Origin: Acidobacteriota bacterium
Lineage (GTDB): Bacteria; Acidobacteriota; Terriglobia; Acidiferrales; UBA7541
NCBI GenBank assembly: GCA_003225315.1
Contig: QHZD01000030.1
Span: forward strand, 24,906-88,905
Direction: 5' to 3'
DNA length: 64,000 bases
Shown: in pieces, positions 1 to 7,626 of the stretch
Position numbering within the stretch: position 1 is the stretch's first letter
Layout of the letters: the number at the start of each line of letters is the position of its first letter
Program-made: the position numbers and the translations under genes
The notes under the pieces: generated by a model
Seen by the model: the letters and a program-made list of their open reading frames with translations, nothing else
What the model was told of the DNA's origin: nothing
Database searches by the model: none

Positions 1-42
1 GCCAACGCTGTCTTCGTCATTCGCAACCTGCTAGCGACGTGA
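1..42 (+). CDS. C-terminal fragment of an unidentified protein (cut by window edge)
   Basis: The first 42 bases read in frame 1 as ANAVFVIRNLLAT followed by TGA, then by a hairpin at 116-144 that could end its transcript. Too little remains to name a family. It may also be chance reading, since only 13 codons are visible. Confidence 0.3.
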   Translation, partial: ANAVFVIRNLLAT

Positions 43-115
43 GGCCAGCGTTGCAGAAAGGTCAGTCAACTGCGCTCATGATGCACTCCTCCAGCCCATA
101 CAGCCAGATCGGACG

Positions 116-144
116 AGAGCATTCGGCTGCTAACCGAATGCTCT
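116..144 (+). terminator. Perfect 11-bp hairpin, terminator-like
   Basis: Stem AGAGCATTCGG (116-126) pairs exactly with 134-144 around a 7-nt loop. A T-run (GGGATTTTT, 154-162) follows only after about 10 nt, so it is an imperfect intrinsic terminator, probably for whatever ends at 42. The downstream GGGATTTTT plus GGGAGCAAAC (154-172) recurs after the terminator at 10636-10676. Confidence 0.4.
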
Positions 145-246
145 AGCCGTGTCGGGATTTTTGGGAGCAAACTTGGAGCAGCATACAGCATAAGGATGGC
201 TCGGAACTCGTAAGCGCAACCGAAGCAACGACTTAGATTGAATTTT

Positions 247-292
247 CGTCCGCTTAGAAGGCAGACGCTCTATCCAACTGAGCTACGGGCGC
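247..292 (-). pseudogene. 5' half of tRNA-Arg(TCT), truncated after the anticodon arm
   Basis: Read on the minus strand, 292-286 is a normal acceptor 5' strand GCGCCCG. It is followed by TAGCTCAGTTGGATAGAGC (an intact D arm) and an anticodon arm with loop CTTCTAA (anticodon TCT at 258-256). Five-base-pair anticodon stem, one G-T wobble. Beyond position 247 the sequence no longer resembles a tRNA: there is no GGTTCGAATCC T arm and no CGGGCGC strand to close the acceptor stem. It therefore cannot fold as a tRNA and looks like a remnant of rearrangement or integration. Apart from this and the hairpin at 116-144, I see nothing in 43-408. Confidence 0.65.
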
Positions 293-408
293 ACAGCTAA
301 CGACCATGTGTAGTTTAGTGCCTTTGTTGAGCCAATCGCAACGCCCAGGTTGCAAAGCAAACGCCCAATGTTGGCGGTGAAGTACCGAGCGGACTGAGAT
401 CGGTGAAT

Positions 409-1155
409 TCAACGTCCTCGCGATGCGCTTGCAAGTACAGTTTCGTGTTCGTGGCTCACGCTGGAAATGTTATCGAGCACGGCGCGGAAGATGTGCATCC
501 GGTAGTAGACGTAGACGAAATATATCACCGGCATGACGAGCAAGGCTACGCCCAAATTGACGCCATTGGCGCCGTAGCTTGCGGCGCTGGCCAGACCAGC
601 TACGGCCGCGCCCACAAGGAAGTACGGGAACGTCCATTCGTAGCAAGAGGACCATATCTCTCTGAGGGAGCGTCCTTCAGCCAAAGAAACGACGAGCGAG
701 ACGAGCCCGGTGTTCAGCGTCATGTATACGCAGGCTCCCAGAACCATCATCACTGCCATTGAATTCAAAGCGAGCATCGTGGGAATAGTGTGCGAAGTCC
801 AGAATGCCGCCGCGGTACAAATCGTCAGACATGTCGCGTTAAAAAGCACTTGCACAGGCTTCGGCCGCGTCTGCGTCTTCCAAAGGGATTGCACGAGCGC
901 CCCGCCGAGGCCGATCAATACTGTCTCGCCAAAACTGAACAACGCGATGCCGGTGAGAATGAATACGAAGTTTATGGAGATCGTGGTTTTAAAGCCCGGC
1001 AGGCGAATCTTCATGGCTGAGGCCACCATCGCCAGCCCAAAGAACAAGAGGAAGCGGGTGAAGTTTTCCGAATTCCATCGGTAAGCTGCGACAGTCAGCA
1101 CGGCAACAGCAACTGCGGCGATCATTGCGATGTAGGCTTTGGCTAGGCTTGGCAT
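409..1155 (-). CDS. Stand-alone multi-pass membrane sensor-like protein
   Basis: 248 residues with about seven or eight hydrophobic segments and almost no soluble part. It aligns by eye with the N-terminal membrane region of the HD-GYP/GGDEF protein at 3348-5891: shared LPGxKxTxSxNFxFIL near residue 55, a G-ETxLxGxxGxLVQxLWxxQxRPxPxQxLFN block, and an AEGRxxxxxWxxCYxWxFPYxLxGA block. It ends shortly after the last membrane segment, so it carries a MASE-like sensing domain without an output domain. Start: a longer frame begins at 1176, but GAGGAGG lies inside that extension, 8-14 nt before the ATG at 1155, so 1155 is preferred. Function unknown; possibly a decoy or partner of the larger protein. 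Confidence 0.75.
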   Translation of the reverse strand: MPSLAKAYIAMIAAVAVAVLTVAAYRWNSENFTRFLLFFGLAMVASAMKIRLPGFKTTISINFVFILTGIALFSFGETVLIGLGGALVQSLWKTQTRPKPVQVLFNATCLTICTAAAFWTSHTIPTMLALNSMAVMMVLGACVYMTLNTGLVSLVVSLAEGRSLREIWSSCYEWTFPYFLVGAAVAGLASAASYGANGVNLGVALLVMPVIYFVYVYYRMHIFRAVLDNISSVSHEHETVLASASRGR

Positions 1156-1195
1156 TTTCTGTGTTCCTCCTCTCATCTCTTGCGCCTATACCTGC

Positions 1196-2980
1196 CTATT
1201 CGTCTCCGTCATCTCCGGCACTAAAGGCCTGAGTCACACTGGTACCCCACAGAACGGAATCGCCCCAGACGACGCTGAAGCCCTGATCGAGGTAGCTACC
1301 CCACACAACGGAATCACCCCAGACCACCGAATACCCTTGGACCGTGGTGCCGTTGAATACCGATGTGCCCCAAACAACTGAGGTACCCCACACTACAGAG
1401 CTATTCCAGATCGAAGTGGGATCTGCGACCAAGTACGCGGTACGCGTCAACGGGTCGTAGTTCACGGACGGTGACTTCGCGCTGCCCAGTGTGGGCGGAG
1501 CGAGATCCGTGCTCGAGAGCGCAGCCGCGACGTCCACGAAACCCGTGCCAATGGCAAAGATGTCGTGCTGAAGAGCATGGTTAAAGCCATGGCTATCAAT
1601 TTCGTTTAGATAATGACTGTAGCCCTTCCAGGCTGTCTTCATGAGACGGGCCTTAACCTGATCGGGGGTCAGGGCTGGATTCTGTTGCAGCAAGAGCGCA
1701 GCCGCCCCACTGACTACGGGAGTTGCCATGCTTGTACCGCTGAGCCGGAAGTATTGCGGCGCACCATAGTAGCTGCCGCAACTTGTCCCTATGGAATTAC
1801 AAGGGAACACATCAAGCGAAGGGTATGTCGTGGCGAGGGTGTTGTTGGAAGAGAGCAACGACACGACCCGATTGCCAGGAGCCGCCAAGTCCGGCTTCAC
1901 GACGTGGTCAATCAGTGTTGGCCCCTTCGAGCTATAGCTGGCGATCGATTGGCTCGACTGAGAGAACGATCCGTGCAGGTTGCTCGCCCCAACGGTAATC
2001 ACATAGGGGTCGTTCGCCGGCGCGCCGATGGTGGCGTAGCCTTGAGTGCCTAGAGACATGTCTCGTCCGGAGTTCCCGGCCGCTACAACCACGACGATGC
2101 CGGCATTCCACGCAGCTTCTGCCGCCTGGCAGAGTGGATCGAGCGTATAGCTCTCGTAGACTGGGCGTCCGAGCGACAGATTCAGAACACGGATGTTATA
2201 GGTGCTCTGGAGATTGATGGCTTGCTGGATGGCAGCGATCACTGAGCTGTCTGATCCAGCACCGTTTCCGTCCAGCACACGGAGATTGATTATACTGGCT
2301 TCGGGCGCTATGCCACGGTAAACGCCGGGGTAACGTTTTTGCTGCGAATCCGTTCCGTTGGAGGAGATGATTCCGGCAACATGCGTGCCGTGGCCGTAGG
2401 CGTCCGTGGTCGAGGAATCGCCAGTTACAAAGCTTTGGCTATAGACGACGCGCGTGGCAGGAGCGCCGCGGTCAGTATAGAGGTCATCGTGCACACCGAC
2501 ACCGCTATCCACGACAGCTATGCCTATTCCGGTTCCGTCCCAGCCCTGTGAATAAGCTATGTCGGCATTGACCGCGCGCACGACATGATCCAACGCGCCA
2601 TTGAGTGGGCGATTGGGTGAGATGAAGACGACTTCGGGATCGTCGGCAAGGGCATCCAGCGCCTCGACAGGAATGGAATAGTGGGCGCCCTTAATGACGT
2701 CTAGCTTCCTCTTCAGGACTCCGCCCTTATTGTGAACTTTCTGATGGTAGGCATTGGTCGGCGTTTGGTTAAACTGGATGATCACGTCTACCGTTGCGCC
2801 GTGTTTACCGCCTTTAATAGCATCAAGGTCTTTGGACAGCTTATGTTTCTTGCTGTCGGCAAAGGACAATCCGGCAGCCAGCAAAGTAATCAGGGCCAAG
2901 AGTGCCAGCCGTCTGCCCCAAGTCGTTGTCTTTAGAAAGCCGTCGTGAGGGGATCGCATTGATTCCCGAATGGCGGACAT
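1196..2980 (-). CDS. Secreted subtilisin-like serine protease (peptidase S8) with VVWG-repeat tail
   Basis: 594 residues. A signal peptide spans about 1-41 (hydrophobic LALLALITLLAAGLS). An I9-type inhibitor propeptide covers about 62-130. The S8 catalytic domain has Asp158 (AVVDSG), His197 (GHGTHVAG), oxyanion Asn303 (AAGNSG) and Ser417 (SGTSMATP), so the triad is complete. Residues 527-591 form a tail of six-residue units of the type SVVWGT/D, with spacer units YLDQG and TVQG, and a short acidic end. Start ATG 2980 is preceded by AGGAGTG at good spacing; the frame is open to 3244 but that extension has no Shine-Dalgarno and no signal-like sequence. Role: extracellular or periplasmic proteolysis. 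It fits the downstream peptide transporter. Confidence 0.9.
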   Translation of the reverse strand: MSAIRESMRSPHDGFLKTTTWGRRLALLALITLLAAGLSFADSKKHKLSKDLDAIKGGKHGATVDVIIQFNQTPTNAYHQKVHNKGGVLKRKLDVIKGAHYSIPVEALDALADDPEVVFISPNRPLNGALDHVVRAVNADIAYSQGWDGTGIGIAVVDSGVGVHDDLYTDRGAPATRVVYSQSFVTGDSSTTDAYGHGTHVAGIISSNGTDSQQKRYPGVYRGIAPEASIINLRVLDGNGAGSDSSVIAAIQQAINLQSTYNIRVLNLSLGRPVYESYTLDPLCQAAEAAWNAGIVVVVAAGNSGRDMSLGTQGYATIGAPANDPYVITVGASNLHGSFSQSSQSIASYSSKGPTLIDHVVKPDLAAPGNRVVSLLSSNNTLATTYPSLDVFPCNSIGTSCGSYYGAPQYFRLSGTSMATPVVSGAAALLLQQNPALTPDQVKARLMKTAWKGYSHYLNEIDSHGFNHALQHDIFAIGTGFVDVAAALSSTDLAPPTLGSAKSPSVNYDPLTRTAYLVADPTSIWNSSVVWGTSVVWGTSVFNGTTVQGYSVVWGDSVVWGSYLDQGFSVVWGDSVLWGTSVTQAFSAGDDGDE

Positions 2981-3347
2981 TAGGTTCACTCCTGACTCAT
3001 TTGACGTAGGGCCTCTAATTCGGAACAGAGCCCTGAGGTGCGCGCTGCTATTTCGTACAGGGAGTATGTCGGCCAGGCTCAATCCGCGTCGATAGTACAG
3101 AGGGTTCCCGGGTTTAGTACGAAGGTACAGGCGGTTTCGCCTGTCCGGCGAAACATCCGGTGGGAATGGTTTTGTGGATCGGCGGTCTTTCCGCTTGAAT
3201 GCCAGTATCCCTTTCAATACAAAACCCTCACGTACTATTCCCAATCAATGGCCCGCCAATCAGAATTTCCTTATTAGCAAGAGCCGCGTTCTGCCCATTT
3301 TGTTGCGCTGGAGCGTTGAAATGCCACGGGGCCACTCTAGCTAGGGA
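2981..3347. other. Divergent intergenic region between protease and c-di-GMP gene
   Basis: About 370 bases with no convincing gene. It must hold the promoters of both flanking genes. One hairpin is visible at 3127-3144 (ACAGGCG, loop GTTT, CGCCTGT), within the likely 5' leader of the protease. I looked for a c-di-GMP riboswitch because of the neighbouring enzyme and did not find its conserved core. Confidence 0.4.
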
Positions 3348-5891
3348 ATGGAGTGTTTGTTGGTTTGTCTACGCGTGGGGCTTGGGCGCTCTTGGAAAGG
3401 TAAGAGCCCTGCAGGAGCCGATCGGCAGAGAGTAGGAACGCGTGTGGTAGCAATCGCTGCGAAGAACTACTGGAGCAACACGTGGAGTGACGTCAAGTCG
3501 CTAGGGATTCCTGCGCTTACTTTTATCTTCACTCAGCTGATCGGAGGGCTGCCTCTATTGCCTTATGCCCTGCTAAAATGGCACTCCGATGATATTTTCC
3601 GATACGGCTGCTTTCTAACCGTCGCCCTGTGCGCCTCAGTGCTCAAAGTAAATTTGCCCGGCATCAAGGCTACGATGTCCGCGAACTTCCTCTTTATTCT
3701 CGTCGGCATTCTTGACCTCTCTTATTCTGAAACACTTCTGATGGGCTGTCTCGGGGGACTTGTCCAGACTCTTTGGCACGCCCAACCGCGTCCGCGCCCA
3801 ATTCAGTGGCTTTTCAACCTGGCGAACCTCGCTCTTTCCATCAGCGCCGCAGAATTGGTCTTTCATAGCAAAGTCGCCGCGGACGTCGGATTTCGCTGGC
3901 CCATGTTGATGGCTGCGGCGGCGACAACCTACTTCGCCTTCAATACCATTTCCGTCTCCGGCATCATCGCCATGACCGAGGGGCGCAATCCCGTCCACGT
4001 TTGGAAGGAATGCTATTTGTGGGCCTTCCCTTATTACTTGCTCGGTGCGCTGATCGCTTGTGGCGTGAGCGCGGTCAATCGGCTGATCGGCTGGCAGTTC
4101 GGCCTTCTGGCCTTCCCCATCGTTTATTGGATCTACCGCTCCTATCAAACGTATTTGAGCCGTCTCCAGGCGCAAAAAAAACACGCTGAGGAGATTGCCG
4201 CGCTTCATTTGCGCACCATCGAGGCCCTTTCTTTGGCGATTGAAGCGAAGGACCACACCACCCATGATCATCTCCGTCGCGTCCAGGTTTATGCGGTCGA
4301 GATTGCCAAGGACCTCGGCGTGGACGACGCCCAGCTGAATGCCATTCGTGCGGCCTCCATGCTGCACGACATTGGCAAGCTCGCGGTTCCCGAGAACATT
4401 CTCTCCAAGCCGGGGCGCCTCACGCCCGAAGAGTTCGAGAAAATGAAAATCCATCCGATCGTCGGATCGGAAATTCTGGATCGCGTCCAATTCCCGTATC
4501 CCGTCGTTCCCATCGTGCGCTCCCATCACGAAAAATGGGACGGCACGGGCTATCCGGATGGCCTGAGGCGCGAGGCGATCCCCATCGGAGCCCGTATTCT
4601 TTCCGCCGTGGACTGTTTTGATGCTCTCGCTTCCGAACGGCCTTATCGCCGGGCATTGACTCCAGCAGAAGCCATGAACAACCTCAGCGCCGAAAAAGGA
4701 CGCAGCTTTGATCCTCGCGTTGTGGAGGTCATGGAGCGGCGCTATCAGGAATTGGAGATGATGGTGAGTTCCATGGAAACCGAACGACTGCGCCTGGACA
4801 TCGCCCCGAAGGTGGACCGCCAGGTTGCTCCCTCGTCCGGTTTCGCGGAATTGCCTGACGAAGCCGAAATCCGCGCTACCTCCTTCCTCTCTTCGATCAT
4901 TTCGGCGCGCCAGGAGGCCCAGCTTCTTTTTGAGCTTGCTCAGACGCTCGGGAATTCATTGAGCCTGAAGGAAACGCTTTCCGTCGTCGCGGTCCGATTG
5001 AAGGAAATGATTCCGCACGACTCGATCGTTTTCTTTGTTTGCCAAGACGGGATGCTGATTCCGGAATATGTTCATGGCGTGGACTACGATCTGTTCAGCT
5101 CCTTGCGTATTCCCATGGGACAAGGTCTCTCAGGCTGGGTCGCGCGCAACGAAAAACCGATAACCAATGGCAATCCTGCCGCGGAAACTCTCCATCTCGG
5201 TCCTTCTTCGGGCATCACAAACTTGCAATCGGCCGTGTGCGTCCCTCTCCGAGGCCGCGTAGGTGTCGCCGGTGTCCTTACTCTTTACCATCGTGAGAAA
5301 AACTGCTTCACGAAGGATCATCTGCGCTTGCTCCTCGCGGCCAGCTCGAAACTCGGGCTCTCCGTCGAAAATGCGCTCCAATTCGAACAAGCGCAAAGCA
5401 CCGCCAGCACCGATTATCTGACCGGCTTGCCCAACGCCAGATCGATCTGCCTCCATCTTGACAAGGAACTTACGCGCGTCCGGCGCTCCAAGGGGCCTCT
5501 TGCAGTGTTGTTGTGCGACCTGGACGGGTTCAAAAAGGTCAACGACAAACTCGGTCACTTGACGGGAAACAAGTTGCTTCAGGAAGTGGCCACGAAGTTC
5601 AAATCCTCCTGCCGGGAGTACGACCAGGTCGGCCGGCTGGGCGGTGATGAATTCGTCTTTGTGCTTCCCGAAGTCACCAGGGATCTCGTGACGGAGATGG
5701 AGAAACGGCTCACGCGCGCCGTGTGCGAAGCGAGCCACATGGTTTGCGGCGACACGATCGTTTCCGTCAGCGTAGGCAGCGCGTTTCATCCCGACGACGG
5801 CGTTTCAGCGGAAGAACTTCTTTCGGAAGCAGACCGCAGCATGTATCAGGTCAAAGAACAGCACTATTCGAAGCTTCAGCCGGCCTCCTAA
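3348..5891 (+). CDS. Membrane-bound c-di-GMP enzyme: sensor domain, HD-GYP, GAF, GGDEF
   Basis: 847 residues. About 45-275 is a multi-pass membrane region, paralogous to the protein at 409-1155. HD-GYP follows at about 285-460, with MLHDIGK (near 339) and HHEKWDGTGYPDGL (near 393), so metal and GYP motifs are intact. A GAF domain lies at about 515-670. The C-terminal GGDEF domain has an exact GGDEF near 765 and an I-site REYD five residues before it. Both synthesis and hydrolysis of c-di-GMP are possible. Start is uncertain: ATG 3348 has GGGA directly against it, whereas GTG 3444 has AGTAGGAA at normal spacing and loses no domain. An ABC operon starts 41 bases downstream and may be cotranscribed. 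Confidence 0.9.
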   Translation: MECLLVCLRVGLGRSWKGKSPAGADRQRVGTRVVAIAAKNYWSNTWSDVKSLGIPALTFIFTQLIGGLPLLPYALLKWHSDDIFRYGCFLTVALCASVLKVNLPGIKATMSANFLFILVGILDLSYSETLLMGCLGGLVQTLWHAQPRPRPIQWLFNLANLALSISAAELVFHSKVAADVGFRWPMLMAAAATTYFAFNTISVSGIIAMTEGRNPVHVWKECYLWAFPYYLLGALIACGVSAVNRLIGWQFGLLAFPIVYWIYRSYQTYLSRLQAQKKHAEEIAALHLRTIEALSLAIEAKDHTTHDHLRRVQVYAVEIAKDLGVDDAQLNAIRAASMLHDIGKLAVPENILSKPGRLTPEEFEKMKIHPIVGSEILDRVQFPYPVVPIVRSHHEKWDGTGYPDGLRREAIPIGARILSAVDCFDALASERPYRRALTPAEAMNNLSAEKGRSFDPRVVEVMERRYQELEMMVSSMETERLRLDIAPKVDRQVAPSSGFAELPDEAEIRATSFLSSIISARQEAQLLFELAQTLGNSLSLKETLSVVAVRLKEMIPHDSIVFFVCQDGMLIPEYVHGVDYDLFSSLRIPMGQGLSGWVARNEKPITNGNPAAETLHLGPSSGITNLQSAVCVPLRGRVGVAGVLTLYHREKNCFTKDHLRLLLAASSKLGLSVENALQFEQAQSTASTDYLTGLPNARSICLHLDKELTRVRRSKGPLAVLLCDLDGFKKVNDKLGHLTGNKLLQEVATKFKSSCREYDQVGRLGGDEFVFVLPEVTRDLVTEMEKRLTRAVCEASHMVCGDTIVSVSVGSAFHPDDGVSAEELLSEADRSMYQVKEQHYSKLQPAS

Positions 5892-5932
5892 ATCGGATGC
5901 AGGCCCGGCAAACGCTTCGGCGTGAGTGAAAA

Positions 5933-6823
5933 GTGAACGAGACCCAAAAATCCGCGAATTTATTTCGGCTCGCGCTCCGGCGATTGGTCATTCTTTTCGG
6001 TCTCGGCCTCGTCGGAGCCCTTGCTAGCGCCACCCTGGTGCGTTTTGCGCCGGGATACGGCGTTACGGAGAGAGACCTCGATCCGCGCTTGAGCGCAAAT
6101 AGTGCTGAAGCCTTGCGCCAAAAACAAGCGCTCAACCAAAGTCTGCCCGCGTTCTACTTCCACTATCTTTCAGCGCTTGCCCGCGGCGATCTGGGAGAAT
6201 CCGATTCGCTCAAGCGCCCCGTTCGCGAACTCCTTCGCCAGAGGTTTCCTGTAACCGGCAACTCTGTCATTCGAGGCCTCGGAGTGGCATGGCTAGCCGC
6301 AGCGCTCTTGGCATCGCTGGGACTTGTCATTCGCGGTTGGTTTTTCGAAGCTTCGGCCATCGCCTTTAACAGTTTCCTGCTGTCTCTGCCCTCCGCCGTA
6401 GTGGCCATGCTTGCCGTTCATCTGCGCGCGCCGGTTTTCTTCGCGATTGCCGTAGCCGTCTTTCCGCGGCTCTATAGTTACATCCGAAACCTGCTGATTC
6501 GAGCATACGACCAGCCCCACGTTCTCGCGGCTCGCGCGAGAGGCTTGGGGAGCGGCGCCATTTTGCTCCGTCATGTGGTGCCTTTGGCAGCTCCGCCACT
6601 GCTTGCTCTTCTCGGAGTGTCGTTCGCCATTTCCTTTGGCGCTGCCATCCCTATAGAAGCGCTTTGTGATTCACCCGGTTTGGGCCAGCTTGCCTGGCAC
6701 GCGGCTCTCAGCCGCGACCTGCCGCTCATCGTGAACGTCACCCTGATTGTTGCCCTCGTAATGCTTGTTGCGAATTCGCTTGCCGATTTTGCAGGCCGCA
6801 CTTTCGCGGGGAGCACGTCATGA
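5933..6823 (+). CDS. Peptide-type ABC transporter permease, DppB-like
   Basis: 296 residues, GTG start. The N-terminal membrane helix, the periplasmic loop ending in HYLSALARGDLGES, and the membrane-domain stretch with the EAA-like loop (LAARARGLGSGAILLRHVVPLAAPP, near 195-220) are typical of the inner-membrane permeases of dipeptide/oligopeptide importers. It lacks the FGxxL start seen in E. coli DppB, and the overall length is slightly short for the family. It is the first gene of a four-gene unit whose members overlap by 1-4 bases, which implies translational coupling. Substrate is inferred from family and from nearby proteases, not proven; nickel or sugar-oligomer transporters of this class look similar. 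Confidence 0.85.
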   Translation: MNETQKSANLFRLALRRLVILFGLGLVGALASATLVRFAPGYGVTERDLDPRLSANSAEALRQKQALNQSLPAFYFHYLSALARGDLGESDSLKRPVRELLRQRFPVTGNSVIRGLGVAWLAAALLASLGLVIRGWFFEASAIAFNSFLLSLPSAVVAMLAVHLRAPVFFAIAVAVFPRLYSYIRNLLIRAYDQPHVLAARARGLGSGAILLRHVVPLAAPPLLALLGVSFAISFGAAIPIEALCDSPGLGQLAWHAALSRDLPLIVNVTLIVALVMLVANSLADFAGRTFAGSTS

Positions 6824-7626
6824 CGCCTCTTCAGAAAGTGGCTGCCTCCTTCCTGTGCGCGCTTTTTGCTCTGATTGTGCTCGCAACATTTCTCTTGCCA
6901 GCGCACTACGCTCGCCAGTTCAGAGATATTCCCAACGCCGGTCCTTCCTCTGCGCATCCCCTCGGCACCGACGCATTGGGCCGCGATTTCCTGGCTCGCC
7001 TACTCTATGGCACGCGCGTTTCCTTGCTCCTTGCGCCGGCTGCCGCTCTTCTTGCGACTTTGATCGCCGCCGTATTGGGAAGCGCTGCCGGTCTTCTGGG
7101 AGGCTGGTTCGAACGCATTGTGCTGGCGGCGACCGATCTTTCTCTCGCTTTGCCGTGGCTATTTCTTCTCCTTGTCGTGCGTGCGATGTTGCCTCTCGAC
7201 GTTCCGCCGCTCGTGTCCGTGGTCATTGCTTTTCTGATGATGGGCCTGCTGGGCTGGCAGGCTTCGGTCCGCGTCATCTGCGCTGCCGCGCGCGGCGTCA
7301 GAGACTCCGACTTCTTGCTTCTGGCGCGCTCCTCGGGCTGCAGACCCGCGCGCCTCCTGGTGCGCCATGTTGCGCCAAATCTCCGGCCGCTCTTCTATGC
7401 GCAGTTTTTCATTTCAATCCCGCTCTTCATTTTGACCGAAGCGAACTTAAGCATCCTGGGCCTCGGTGTCATGGAGCCGATGCCGTCCTGGGGAAATTTG
7501 ATGCGCGGCTTCGAGGATTTTTCCACGCTCTCGACAAATCCCTGGAGGCTGACGCCCCTCGTCCTCCTCGTGATTGTAGTCATGTGTTTTCATCTCGTTC
7601 TGCCGTCGCAGGAGGTCGCCCAGTGA
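6820..7626 (+). CDS. Peptide-type ABC transporter permease, DppC-like
   Basis: 268 residues. The start overlaps the previous stop by four bases (ATGA, 6820-6823). HPLGTDxLGRDxLARLLYGTRVSL at about 47-70 is the hallmark of the DppC/OppC permease family. The EAA loop follows at about 165-190 (ARSSGCRPARLLVRHVAPN), and LGLGVMEPMPSWGNLM near 214-230 is the conserved late segment. About five or six transmembrane helices. It should form the inner-membrane channel as a heterodimer with the preceding permease. Its stop overlaps the start of the binding protein. Confidence 0.87.
   Translation: MTPLQKVAASFLCALFALIVLATFLLPAHYARQFRDIPNAGPSSAHPLGTDALGRDFLARLLYGTRVSLLLAPAAALLATLIAAVLGSAAGLLGGWFERIVLAATDLSLALPWLFLLLVVRAMLPLDVPPLVSVVIAFLMMGLLGWQASVRVICAAARGVRDSDFLLLARSSGCRPARLLVRHVAPNLRPLFYAQFFISIPLFILTEANLSILGLGVMEPMPSWGNLMRGFEDFSTLSTNPWRLTPLVLLVIVVMCFHLVLPSQEVAQ

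Noticed and set aside
2981..3443. Riboswitch between the protease and the c-di-GMP enzyme
   Set aside because: Only a small hairpin at 3127-3144 was found; no conserved riboswitch core.
6765..7625. Long upstream extension of the peptide-binding protein frame
   Set aside because: It runs through the permease gene in another frame; the signal peptide and coupled start at 7626 mark the real beginning.
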